A DNA stretch of 64,000 nucleotides from Neopestalotiopsis rosae (taxonomy: Eukaryota; Ascomycota; Sordariomycetes; Amphisphaeriales; Sporocadaceae). The position numbers and the translations under genes were made by a program. This document shows positions 46,704 through 57,774 of this stretch, piece by piece; within the stretch, counting starts at the first letter, position 1, and each line of letters opens with the position of its first letter. The DNA is taken from contig JALGAS010000011.1 of assembly GCA_023078685.1 (NCBI GenBank), forward strand, positions 930,001-994,000, given 5' to 3'. Under the pieces are notes generated by a model. That model searched no databases. It worked only from the letters and a program-made list of their open reading frames with translations, and was not told the DNA's origin.

Positions 46704-48536
46704 TTAGTCCTTTCTTAGAGGATCCGATTTTCGGACCTTCTCAGCCTCTGTCATGATTATTGCAGTCCTCTCCTTGCTTCTCGGAATGATATCGGCTGGA
46801 AAAGGTAATGGTTTTGGATTTGGTGTCGGTTCGTACTGTATGTTCAGTCTGACCTCCCTTTTTGTTACGGGATCGATGGGCTTTCTGATATCAAAGCCCC
46901 ACGCAATACGTGCTACCATGACAGTCAAAGAACGCTCTGTAAAGTTGGTACCCGGACAGGCACGACGACCGTACCCAAACGAGGTAAAGTTGGTCAGGTT
47001 CGGGTAGACGGTTAGAGGCTCTTTGTACGTTGGGAAAGCCGGACTGAGCCAACGGTCTGGGTTGAATACAGCACCGTCCGGATAAAGATCACGCTCTCGG
47101 AGAATCGAACTGAGGCATTTAGAGTAAGCTTGCGGCTTGAAAGCGATTGAAGAGAACTGACCTGTAATTTGCATGCAGAATGGTACCTTTTGGAATGAAA
47201 TATCCCTCATAGAAGTCATCCTCTTCAGTCATATGTGGTATACCAATTTCTGCGACAATGGACCTCCACCGGATACCTTCCTTTACAATGGCACGTACAA
47301 TAGGAAGCTCAGGAAGATCGTCAAAGACTGGCAGCCTCTCAGACCCGACCACATGATCGACCTCATCCTGAAGCTTCTGCTGCCAATCGGGATGCTCCAT
47401 CATGGCGACGATGAAGCTCAACATGGCATTGTATGGAGATCTTGTGCCCGCACTGACCAGGGCATACAAAGTGTAATTCGCCTCTGGGCGGTTCAATCCG
47501 AGACTCTGGCGGTTCTCAATGAAGTGTCGCATCCAAGAATCGGGCGCCGAGCCATCTTTCATACCATCTCTGACGCTGTTCTCGAATGAGTTCATCTGAT
47601 ACTCCATACCATTTGCAAGCCTATCCAGCTCTGCATTCGATGGAACGAGCCATGTCGGCGCCTTGAGAAGGGACGGAATAAGGTTGCCTATGAACTTATC
47701 TGGACGGAAAGTGTCAAGGACGTCGTCGGTGTACTTGCTGGACTCTTGCACCTCCTTGTCATTCATATCATCAACGCTTTGACCCAAACCTAGGCGAAAT
47801 ATGACTCCATATGCATAGCGTTCGATATGGCTATTGAAGTGTTCGGGCGTCTCAATCAGATGCTGGAGGGTGTAGGCTGATTCAAGCTCAATGAAAGGTT
47901 CGTAGGTGACGGCTACTGTGCTGGCAAGTACGCTGTGCAAAGCCTTACGTTGGCGACGCCACACATCTTGCATTATATTCCAAGTGAGCAAGTGGTACGA
48001 TGCCGGAAGGGGTAAAAAAGGAAAAAAAAGAACACGAAGGAGAAATGAAGGAGAAAAAAAAAAGAAATTTTGGTTCTTACCGTTCTTCCCCATCAAGGCT
48101 GTGATATAGTCCCGCGAGATATAAGCGGCAGCCGGTGGTGTCCCTCGATCGGAGTAGTTATTCCCTCGCTTGACAAAAAGATCATTTGTCGCCCTTTCGG
48201 TGCCAAGAACAATTTGCTTCTGGCCCAAGATACTGAAAGCGACAATCGGCCCATACTCATCGTTCCACTTATTGAATGTAGGTACCAAATTTGGACCTTT
48301 AATATCAAGGACGTTGCCGAGGATAGGTATTCCTTAGAGAGAAGCCTGATTTAGTGTCGTATAAAGAATAGCAATTTTGGTGTCATACCTTTTGGTCCTG
48401 GAATGGGCTTGGCTCCTCTCGAGCGCTGGCGATACGACAGTGCCTTAACCACGTACGTCAACCCAACGATAATGACTGCTCCAAGGGCTATCGTTTGCAA
48501 GCTCAACATAGTCAAAGATATCTGTATGTTCTGCAT
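46704..48536 (-). CDS. Cytochrome P450 monooxygenase
   Basis: Four exons (48536-48389, 48332-48081, 47966-47162, 47109-46704) give 536 aa. An N-terminal membrane anchor (LQTIALGAVIIVGLTYVVKA) is followed by a proline hinge (KPIPGPKG). The ExxR motif is EGIR in VKEGIRW, and the heme loop is FGYGRRACPG with Cys about residue 453. The I-helix shows SAGTRSPYNA where AGx(D/E)T is usual, so the acid-alcohol pair is missing. Intron 2 contains a long A-rich/T-rich homopolymer tract. Spacing and motifs resemble fungal P450s annotated as O-methylsterigmatocystin-oxidoreductase-like; I cannot assign the CYP family. In this cluster it may hydroxylate an aromatic ring, by inference. An alternative start is ATG 48509. 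Confidence 0.92.
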
Positions 48537-49346
48537 CTCGTCTTTCCGAATTACTTTCAGGAAGATTTAACAGAGGGTACACCTGCTCTAATGTGTTTAT
48601 ATACGTTGAACCTGCTAGATAACCTAGAGAGGGCCGTTATGCTGACTACATTTACTGACGAGCTATAGCCTAGAACAACTTAGCCACAGTGAGCGAAACC
48701 ACATACAAAACTGACTAAATACATCGTGGGTATAGCGACTCCTGGTTGAGTGGCTACAGCGGCCGCAAGCGATGCGCCAATTGTTTAGCGCTGATGTTTC
48801 TCAGACTCACAAAAGTCTCCGAATGTCTATAGAAGTCTCCGAGGGAGCTAGAGTTAGTAGTTAGCGACCGCACAAAAGTTGGTCACTTGTCCCCCACTTG
48901 AAATAGAGATATGACAGTGTGAAATCCAAGAAGGAAGAAATCAAGATGGTGTTATTCAAACCACCATGAAGCCTCATCTCTTCCGGTCGTCCTTGGGAAT
49001 TGTAGCGGATGAGAGGTTACAAGAATACTTGAGAAGTGTACTTTATAATTGCATTCAGCCTCAGGCTCAACGTTATATATGATCTGCAAGATAAGTTTTC
49101 GTGGAGTGGTTTGTCAGGTTTGCCTTGTCAAGAGGGCATGCCTATTTATATGCGATGCACCTCGGGCCATTAATATATTAATAGACCTTTGCACGAGCGA
49201 TCTCACAATCTTTGTCGGGCCTTGGTGCCTCTCGCTTAGATGCTTAAATAAAAGCCAGCAGCGTCTTTCCGTTCGTGTTCTCCAGCGTTACTGAACATAA
49301 CGAGCAGCTACTGCCATTTTCTCGAACTTCCGAAGCTTGAAACATT
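48537..49346. promoter_or_regulatory. P450 promoter with TATA-like box and GCGGCCGC palindrome
   Basis: No gene recognised. Read on the minus strand, TATATAA at about 48597-48604 lies some 65 bp upstream of the P450 start. GCGGCCGC at 48759-48766 (about 223 bp upstream) matches the core of a palindrome in the SDR/regulator promoter. Confidence 0.5.
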
Positions 49347-50369
49347 TTATTGCCCCGTACCCGCCAATCCGACCATTCTCAAAGAGTCTTCCCATAAGCG
49401 AGCCTCACTGGCTGGGTCATAAGTTTGTCGAACATATCCGGAACTGAAAGTCTCGCGATCGTCTTTGCCGCGCTCTGCTTCCTGGCAGTCCTCGAGGTAT
49501 TTCCCTCCTTTTCTTCCCCATTCATGTCCGACAGCAGCAACTACTGTTGTGGCGGCGCCTTGTGCAGGTGATTTGAGTACTTTGAACAAAGTCTCGTTTG
49601 CCATGATGTTTTCGACGAACCCCTTGCCGACGTAGCGAGAAATATTGGTATCGACACCACCAGGGTGAAGGCTTGTTGCCCGAAGGTAACGAGACCCATA
49701 TCGGCGATCAAGCTCGTTGGCCATGTAGATACTCGCGAGCTTGGATTGAGCATATGCTGCACCAAAGTGATAGTTACCCTTCTGGAAGCTGTAGTTGTCG
49801 CTGTCGGGAAGATCCGCAGCTCGGTGAGCTGAAGAAGAGACATTGACAACTCGAGATGAGAAGTCTGCAGTTGCGCTGGCCAATAATGCGGGCTTCAAAA
49901 TCTGGAAGAGGAGAAACTGGCTGAGGAAATTGACTGTAAAGTGCATCTCCTGGCCATCCTTGGTCATTTGAAGGACAGGGACACCCATGATTCCTGCATT
50001 GTTGATGAGAATATTGACACGATTCTCAGACTTGGCGAGTATATTTTGGGCAGCATTGCGCACACTGGTGATTGAAGAATTGTCCATTTCCACCAATAAA
50101 GCACCGTGATGCATAACAAGATCACCGAGAACCAACTCAGCTCGTTTCACATCACGTGCAGTGAGAATGAGCCTGGCACCAGTGGTGGACAGGGCGAGAG
50201 CCGTCTCAAGACCAATACCGGAGGTTGCGCCCGTCACGACTATCACTTTTCCGGATAGCTGTCCCTCCAGGCCCTCGTCTTGGATAATTTGAAGAGCGGT
50301 TGGGCGTGCGTCGCCCGGTCCCTGAGGATTGGCATGATCAGCGGTATAACGACTCATTGTACGTGTCAA
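49347..50369 (-). CDS. Short-chain dehydrogenase/reductase
   Basis: Single exon, 340 aa; a start at the second Met (residue 5) is equally possible. Classical SDR motifs are present: the cofactor motif TGATSGIG (46-53), NNAG (123-126), Ser in VNVSSSAH (about 179) and the catalytic YAQSK (206-210). The overall layout (LSGKVIVVTGATSGIGLETA, SLHPGGVDTNI) resembles retinol-dehydrogenase/WW-domain-oxidoreductase-like SDRs, which reduce or oxidise alcohols, aldehydes or ketones. It is divergent from the Zn2Cys6 regulator across a 596-bp promoter. Confidence 0.9.
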   Translation of the reverse strand: MTRTMSRYTADHANPQGPGDARPTALQIIQDEGLEGQLSGKVIVVTGATSGIGLETALALSTTGARLILTARDVKRAELVLGDLVMHHGALLVEMDNSSITSVRNAAQNILAKSENRVNILINNAGIMGVPVLQMTKDGQEMHFTVNFLSQFLLFQILKPALLASATADFSSRVVNVSSSAHRAADLPDSDNYSFQKGNYHFGAAYAQSKLASIYMANELDRRYGSRYLRATSLHPGGVDTNISRYVGKGFVENIMANETLFKVLKSPAQGAATTVVAAVGHEWGRKGGKYLEDCQEAERGKDDRETFSSGYVRQTYDPASEARLWEDSLRMVGLAGTGQ

Positions 50370-50965
50370 TGAATATGGACAGTCTGTATTTCCAGTCTGA
50401 CTGTCTGGGATACCTCACTGTAGACTAGGAAAAGGAAGAGATAGGCAAAGAAAGAGTAAAAGAAAAAGATAAAAGGAACTTTCGTCAGGTAAGTATGGAG
50501 AACTTCTGACACTCAAAGATCTGGTGTGGTGTAACATGACAACAAGCAACTTGACTTAGGAGCATCCACTTCGTACTTATATTGACAAATCACTCCTAGG
50601 CTCCGTGTGCCAGTAAATGTTCCAACATTCATGTTGCATGGTGCCATCGTTCGTAACTTCAATGTACCATGGTGAAGACCTGACTACATGTAGGTAGGTA
50701 TGATAAGTCCCCTTATAAAAAATGGTCGGTGCCTGGCGCAAGGTATGCTGGCCCCTGCAGATGTGGAGGCATGTTAGCGGCGGCCGCCGCCTAGCCGCCC
50801 TTTCCCGCCAAATGACGGCCGCTCCAGCGGCCGAAGCCTGCGAAATTCCGACCTCAGGCATAACGGCAAAAGGGACTACCGACACAAATCCCAGAGACGA
50901 AGAGTTTCCCCTTCCATATATCGAACGGGCAGTAACTTCCCCCCATATTTGCTCAATTGAATGGG
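50370..50965. promoter_or_regulatory. Divergent SDR/regulator promoter with CGG/CCG palindromes
   Basis: GCGGCGGCCGCCGC at 50777-50790 is a perfect 14-bp palindrome. GGCCGCT-CC-AGCGGCC at 50817-50832 is a second inverted repeat. CGG/CCG triplets in inverted arrangement are what Zn2Cys6 proteins usually bind, so these are candidate sites for the regulator encoded 134 bp downstream. The first one contains GCGGCCGC, also found upstream of the P450. Confidence 0.6.
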
Positions 50966-52664
50966 ATGGCTAGTGACAAGACCTCGCCCGGCTCGCCTAG
51001 GCAAGTATGCAGGTCGTGCAAGGCGAGGAAGAGAAGGTGTAACAAGGCGTTGCCTAAATGTCTATGGTGTTCCAAGTAAGTGTTGTGTAGCTCCATCACC
51101 TGAACATGACGCGTTGTCCTAGCTGGCTGATACATTGGCATACAGGAGGAATCTGCAGTGCGTATATCCATCAGGTAGAGACGACCGCACCACCACCTCT
51201 CGAAATGTCTTGAGCTCTGGCGAGGTCTCCATTGACGATGAATCCCTAGTATCACAACGGTCAATTAGCTTCCCAACAATGCTATTTCTGGATCCAACTC
51301 TCGTACATGGAACAAATGTCAATATACCACCCAGCCCTACTACCACTCCGGAACATGTCAAATGCCTGCTTGGTGACTTGGACAAGCTGCAAACTACAGT
51401 CGCAGCGTTTTTTGCGAAAATACACCCATGGATGCCAATAGTGTCAAGAAAGCGCTGCCTTGAGAGATACTTACTCCCGGAATACACACAGCAATCGGAC
51501 GTGGCCTTGCTCTTGCTGTGCATCACACTGGTGACTGGACTGGACCCCACAGGCTCCTCAAAGTCTTCCTTGTACACCATCGCAAGCCGATACTATAATG
51601 AACTTACGAAGTCGGACAATCTATCTTTTCTGGCACTGCAATCAGGAGTGCTCCTGGCTTTATTTGAGCTTGGTAATGGCATTTACCCTGCTGCATATAC
51701 GACCGTCGGCGCTTGTGCTCGCTTTGCACATGCTCTCGGGCTTCCTAGCGGCAAAATCATTGGTGTTACAAAGCCTGCGACACTCGTCGAAGTCGAGGAA
51801 CGAAGACGGGTATGGTGGGCTATAGTCATTTTGGATCGGTGAGTCTTAGTAACAAGACATATGGCAGTCCGACAAGAAACAGAAAAGCACCTAACTATGG
51901 ACCCAGCTTTGTCAATATTGGTTGTCCTGGCCGGCCTTTTTCAACAGCCGACCCTGGCTTGGACGAACTCCTTCCAGCAGATGACGAGCAATGGGACCGT
52001 GGAGTGCTTCAACCTTTTCGTGAAATGGCATGTCGTGGAGGCTGACCTGGTCCAGATCGTCGATCCTGGTAATTCAATGCCTTTGTCTTCTCCGATGACT
52101 TCTCATATGAGCAAATTTGGGCTGCTCTGCCAAACTGCAAATCTGCTCGGATCTGTCTTAAAAAATGCCTCTAGCAGTCCCATGAAGCGCGACGATATAT
52201 GGGTACAACTAGATCGTACACTCCACTCCTTACTGGCTGCGGCATTGGCTTTGGAATCTCCAGACTCTGACTCCATTGCCTTCATATACAGGTATGTATG
52301 GGGCGAGTTTCTCGATAGTCTATGATTGCATCTTTCTAACAGAAGATGCAGCACACTCGTGGCGCTATATCCACCATGGATACATGCCTCTCACACCTCG
52401 GAATCAATCAGCGTGGACCGCGTTTTAGCAGCAAAGGCCGTCATGCAAGAGATAACTCGGACTATCAAGGATAACCTCGTCGAGCAACAGTGTTTTCTAG
52501 GCCGGAACCCAAAATCAATGTCTCCCTGGGGTCTCTTCTTCGCATACCGTGTTTGTAGCCACCATATGTTCCACAGTCACGAAGTTCAACAACAAGAAGT
52601 TGTGGAAAGTCTGAAAGAGGGACTTCGCACCATTGACATTAAGTGGAAAGCCGCAGGTAAATAA
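50966..52664 (+). CDS. Zn2Cys6 fungal transcription factor
   Basis: Five exons: 50966-51075, 51146-51838, 51907-52003, 52056-52291 and 52352-52664. Phases agree and give 482 aa. The zinc cluster is C15-x2-C18-x6-C25-x6-C32-x2-C35-x6-C42 and is split by intron 1. The middle homology region has VEVEERRRVWWAIVILDRFVNIGCPGRPFS, with intron 2 splitting the Arg of DRF, typical of the fungal-specific TF domain. Intron 3 uses a weak donor (GGA^GTGCTT) but has a good branch site (GCTGAC) and restores the frame; without it the frame ends at 52045. Intron 4 has two acceptors 9 nt apart (52342, 52351), both in frame. It probably controls the surrounding enzyme genes. Confidence 0.83.
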
Positions 52665-53783
52665 GTGTTTTGCGATTTCTCGAGGACCTTCCCGTGTCTA
52701 GATGTTTGCCGGCAAAGAACATGACATTATCAGGGCACTAAATGAGCAAAAGCGTCCGTATACGGCGTAGTATACCTTTCTCCCTTACAGCTATAGTACC
52801 TTTCTTCCAATCTTAGTATTTCTCTTCTCTTCCTTTTTCCTGGCTTTTTCTCACCTTTTCCGTCTACTTATTTTTCTCGATGGAAGAATAATAATCGCTC
52901 ATGACCGCAAATGTACTATACAATCCAATCATGCAGAATTTTGCTAACCGATTATATTCATCCAGGCGTTTATTTGCGGCTCTTGGAAACACAATAAGCC
53001 ATACATTCTGCTAATATTGCTTAATAACCTAAGTAGGAATACGTACGGGTTGATGACAGTCAGATCAAAAGTAGGAGACGCACAGTGGGTGGTTTGAGTT
53101 AAAGCGATGTAGTTGAGAAAGTCCTCTTGCAGCCTTGAGTTGACGAATGACCATCACTTCGATCTACTTGGCGATTATGGGACATAGTATACGGCCACGT
53201 CTGATTGCACATCATGAAGCTTGGTTTTCCTGGAGATACGATGGAGCCTCAGAAGAATCAAAATGAAGCGAGCCAGCTAACGGCAGCGAACAGTATAGTC
53301 TGTGTTGCAAGCATACGCGCAATACGGGAGAGATGTGACTAGGTTAGGTTACTGTATTTTATGTAGTACAAACTTATGTACTTTGTACGGTACTGTGCTT
53401 CATTACGTAGGGCACCAACAGTACATCGTACATGGAAACCCCGCCCCTCCCCCGCAATGCACCTACATTACCGACTTACCCGGCTATTAGTGGAAAGCGG
53501 CGGCCCACTCAGCGCGGAATGGAAGGGGAGAATGCCCAGTGTAAATCACCACCAAATTCCGATTCCGATTCCCACAAGAGATGGCCGTAATACCTGTAAG
53601 CACGCATATCCCGGGTAACTCGCGATCCACTTCGTGCTTCGGCTTTGTGTAGTGTTGAAATCCAGATATATATGATATCCAAAAGACACCGAGCGGGGCT
53701 CTTCGTTGAACTGATTCAGTTCTACAGTCTACTGATTTTTATTTCAACCTGTCTCCCAAAGATCACCTCCGAATTCTGTCAAA
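52665..53783. promoter_or_regulatory. Intergenic region upstream of the dioxygenase gene
   Basis: No gene recognised. GCGGCGGCCC at 53497-53506 shares nine bases with the palindrome in the SDR/regulator promoter and lies about 280 bp before the dioxygenase start. ATATATATGATAT near 53665 is a possible TATA element. Confidence 0.45.
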
Positions 53784-55249
53784 ATGCCCGTCACCACATT
53801 TGACCTCAAGGAAAAGTACAGATACCAGAACGGCTTCGCTTCATATCAAGAGTAGGTCTTTCTTTTATAACCAATCTTCATCAAGTGGAAGACTTTTGTT
53901 CTCATCGTACATACAGAACTGAAGCTGTGCGTGGCGCTCTACCAATCGGCCAAAATTCACCTCAAAAGCCACCGCATGGTTTATACGCCGAAAAGCTGTC
54001 TGGCACGGCGTTCACAGCGCCGAGACATGAGAACCAACAGTCATGGCTCTACCGCATCGTGCCATCATGTGCTCATCCCAATTTTGAAGAAAGCACCAGC
54101 GGCCCCTTTACAGCCGACAAGCCTTACAGCCATAAGAAGCTGAAGTACGTCCCCAACCAGCTGCGATGGGACCCATTTGCCCAGGACGAGCAGACTGATT
54201 TTGTTACGGGCTTGAAGTTGGTCGCTGGTGCCGGTGACCCCACATTGAAGCATGGTGTCGGCTACTACATCTTTGCGGCTGGAAAGTCCATGGACGAGAA
54301 GGATGCCTTCTACTCTGCTGACGGTGACTTGCTGATCGTGGCTCAACACGGCTCTCTGGATATTCGGACAGAGCTGGGATGGCTGCTGGTCCGGCCCATG
54401 GAGATTGCCGTCATTCCTCGAGGTATCAAATACCAAGTCCACCTGCCGTCAGGACCCGTCCGTGGCTATGCTTTGGAATTGTATTCTAGCCACTTCACAC
54501 TGCCAGAGCTGGGCCCAATCGGCTCGAACTGCTTGGCAAATGCACGCGACTTCCAAATTCCTGTAGCCTCATTCAGTGAGGATTTTGGCGCTACCGCGGC
54601 CGAGGGCACCAACACCTACAACATCATCTCCAAATTTAACAATGCTCTCTTCACGACCCACCAGAGCCATACTCCTTTCGATGTTGTGGCATGGCATGGA
54701 AATTACTACCCTTATAAATACGACCTCGGCAGATTCAACACCATTGGATCCATCTCCTTTGATCATCCAGATCCATCCATCTTCACGGTACTCACAGCTC
54801 AGTCCGAACATGTGGGCACTGCGATTGCAGACTTTGTTATTTTCCCTCCAAGATGGCTTGTAGCCGAGAATACATTCCGTCCCCCGTGGTACCACCGCAA
54901 CACCATGTCCGAGTTTATGGGCTTGATTGGCGGTGTCTACGACGCGAAGAAGGGCGGCACGGGAGGATTTATGCCCGGCGGGGCAAGTCTGCATAACGTC
55001 ATGAGCGGCCATGGTCCGGATGCAGCCAGCTACGAAGGTGCCAGCAATGCAGATCTCCAGCCACAACTAGTCGGCAAGGACAGCTGTGCTTTCATGTTTG
55101 AGAGTTGCTTGATGGTAGGGGTCACGGAATGGGGATTAGAGACGTGCAACAAGGTGCAGACAGCGTACAATGACCATAGTTGGGGCGGCCTCAAAGTTCA
55201 CTGGAAGAAGCCCGAAGGCGCCAGCACAGAGACTCATCTCCTCAAGTAG
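53784..55249 (+). CDS. Homogentisate 1,2-dioxygenase family enzyme
   Basis: Two exons (53784-53851, 53917-55249) give 466 aa. The start [20 protein letters not shown] and the motif [20 protein letters not shown] match fungal homogentisate dioxygenases closely. The iron ligands are conserved: His349 and Glu355 in [11 protein letters not shown], and His388 in SGHGPD. A three-residue insertion (KKGGTGG region) separates them compared with the human enzyme. The family opens homogentisate to maleylacetoacetate. The normal downstream genes (fumarylacetoacetase, maleylacetoacetate isomerase) are not adjacent. It may therefore be a second copy working on homogentisate or a related hydroquinone made by the neighbouring amine oxidase, P450 and FAD monooxygenase. 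Confidence 0.93.
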
Positions 55250-55577
55250 GATGTCATGATATGGAGTGAAGTATTGTCATTCATTAGTATAATAAAAAAA
55301 GAATAACGGGAAAGCGACACTCAGTCCTGATAAACTAAGCAAATACGAAGCCCTGTAGCCGCCATAAGTGTGTCCTCCACTCACATTCCCGATACACTTC
55401 TCAATCGCGTTTGCATCTCGAATCATCTCAGCCACCCATTCCTTTCAATTTTTTCCCCTGCTCTTGGTTCTGTGGTGGAAGATGGTACTTCTGCGCTTCA
55501 TACCCGCCTCTTCTGTAAATCTGCAATTACAATGACTCCAGCCAGTCGAACGTGCGGGCCTTAATATCGACAGATCC
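55250..55577. other. Short intergenic region between convergent genes
   Basis: This contains the 3' ends of the dioxygenase and FAD-monooxygenase transcripts. No gene seen. Confidence 0.5.
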
Positions 55578-57020
55578 TCAATTTGTTGCAACGCTAGGCC
55601 AGTTGAATACCTCATATTGCGGTATTTCCAGTCCGCCTTTGCCCTCAGGTAAGAGCATATTGATAGCTTTGTCAATTTTCAGCGTCGTAAAGACTCCCAG
55701 AAATGTCTGTAACGCCCATATTCCAAATTCCGTCTTGGGATACAAGATGTTTGGAGTGCCTGGAATGAGTTTCTGCATCTCGTCGACGTACGGCCTCAAG
55801 ACTCTGTCGTATGATTCGAGGCCAGCAGTGATGTCATCGCCGTGCTTTGTAAGCTCACCTGCGAGTATATACGAACCGAGGAGGGAGGCCGTGGATCCCT
55901 GGCCCGTGAATGGCGTCGGGCAGTATCCGGCATCGCCCGCTAAAACCACGCGCCCTTTCGACCATGAGTCCATCTTGACTTGGCCAACGTGAGACATGTA
56001 GAAGTCTTCAGCCTTGCCAAGCCCTTCAAGCAAGCGTTTACGTTGCCATGTGCAGTCGCCAAACAAGCTCTTCCATACCTCTTTTTGTTCGTCAAGCGTC
56101 TTGTTGTTGCAGCCTTTCAGTTCTTCTGTCAGATTCATGGTAGCCAGACAAACCTGAGTGACTGGTCTGTCACCCGTCCTTGTGAAGATCACACGGTAGT
56201 TTGGCATGTGAAATATCTTGCCAATGTCCTCATTCCCCTCTGCTGGTATCGTGAAGAATGCGATATAAGCCCCAAGAGACTTGAAGATGTCGTTTTCCAA
56301 CTCATTCCCCCAGGCCAGTCTTCGCGTTCGACTACCCTGCCCGTCGCAGCCCACAACAAGATCGAAACGGTCGCTTGTCCCATCAGAAAAGACCACGTCG
56401 ACACCATCATCATCCTGCGTGAGTTCTGTGGCATATTTTCCAAAGCTGTAGTTGACACCTCCATGACCACCATCTTTCGTGGCCTGCTTGCCCACCTCCA
56501 GGCTTTCTTGATACAGAATATCGACCAAGTCGCCCCTCATGATCTCGAACTCAGAAGTGAAGGACTGCTGGCCCTTGCCGGAATCGTTTACACCCAAGAC
56601 TGCCTTGATTTTGTCATTTGAGTCGACGAAGGCCAAACCACTCTCGATCACTGTGCGCTCTTTGACCTTCTCCAATAGACCCAGCTTTTTCATCAGCGGG
56701 ATACCCTGGAGCGTCAAAAAATGTCAGTAATTTTTCGATTTAAGAGCAGGTCGTATGCCGTCTGATCTGCAGAATGATAAAGCACTGATTTGAGACCAAA
56801 CAAAGCTCCGTTCAAGGCACATTTTCAAATACATGGGAAACCAAGGATGGAGGCACCGACTACTGACCTGTGCTCGCAGATCAATCTGCTGTCCCGCTGT
56901 CCGCAGCTCAGTCGACCTCTCGACAATAGTGACGGTGTGAGATGGATTGGCACGTAAGAGAAAGATGGCCAGGGCCGGACCACAGATACCAGACCCATTG
57001 ATGAGTATTTTCAAGCCCAT
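55578..57020 (-). CDS. FAD-dependent monooxygenase (salicylate-hydroxylase/TetX-like)
   Basis: Two exons (57020-56868, 56705-55578) with a 162-bp intron give 426 aa. The N-terminal dinucleotide motif is INGSGICGPALA. GQQIDLRAQ^GIPLMKKLGL spans the splice site and reads as in family members. The DG motif is VVGCDGQGSRTR and the second FAD-contacting motif is GRVVLAGDAGYCPTPFTGQG. This is class A flavoprotein hydroxylase architecture, using NAD(P)H and O2 to hydroxylate aromatic or cyclic substrates. The intron is longer than others here, but no extra exon is needed. Tail-to-tail with the dioxygenase gene. A ring-hydroxylating role before ring opening is a reasonable inference. Confidence 0.9.
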
Positions 57021-57774
57021 GTTGCTTGAGATATTTGTACCGTATTCCCTCTAATGAATAGTGTTCGTATGACGAGAGGAACCGGCTTAGTAGTGAACAT
57101 GAACACTAGATGTCGGGTCTTTTCTCTTTGATCTCGAAGCATGAAATTGTATGAATCTGCTCAGGCTCATTTACAGGTCGGAAGAAATTCTTGGTTGTTC
57201 AATACGTGCGACGCAGTTCATTAATAATAGCTACGGCCCACGGGATATTCGCGGTTCAATCCACTGCGACCCCGAGACCTGGGACATTGTTGGAACTACC
57301 TGGCATATCCAGGTGCTCTAGTCACTGTGAATAATAGCCCGAATCAATTGTCCGTTATCTCGGCTCCGTGGTTTCAAATAGTAGGCGCCTTGCGCGTTGA
57401 GTCAGGGGTCGCGCACCCTAGATCAAAGAGTCAAGGACGTCATCCAAAGATCCGCTGCAATGCTAGGCCACTTTAGTGCCCTCCACTCTCAGATCCATTC
57501 GTTTCTACAACACAATCAGCAGGACGGTCACGCAAGTAGGTGCCCCCAATTCATTTATGCTTGTTCGGCAAGCAATCAAGTTTGCGCGATTGGCAGCACG
57601 GCTTCCGATATTCCCTTTCTCTGGCTAAGTAGACATTGTCTTGTTGATCATCTAGGTGACCTCGGAGTGCGGCCAACATCAAAGTGCGAAGCTGTGTGCA
57701 AGCTCCACACATGTTGGCAGTAAATAAGCACCCCAACTTCACCTTCAACATCAGATAAACACTATTATGACGGG
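57021..57774. other. Region between the FAD monooxygenase and the degraded transposon
   Basis: No supportable gene. It carries the monooxygenase promoter. I found no GCGGCCGC-type element in it. Confidence 0.4.

Noticed and set aside
987..55249. One single biosynthetic cluster from PKS to dioxygenase
   Set aside because: About 34 kb of LEA-like, F-box and other unrelated genes separate the PKS pair from the oxidative genes; the shared promoter motif was not seen at the PKS.
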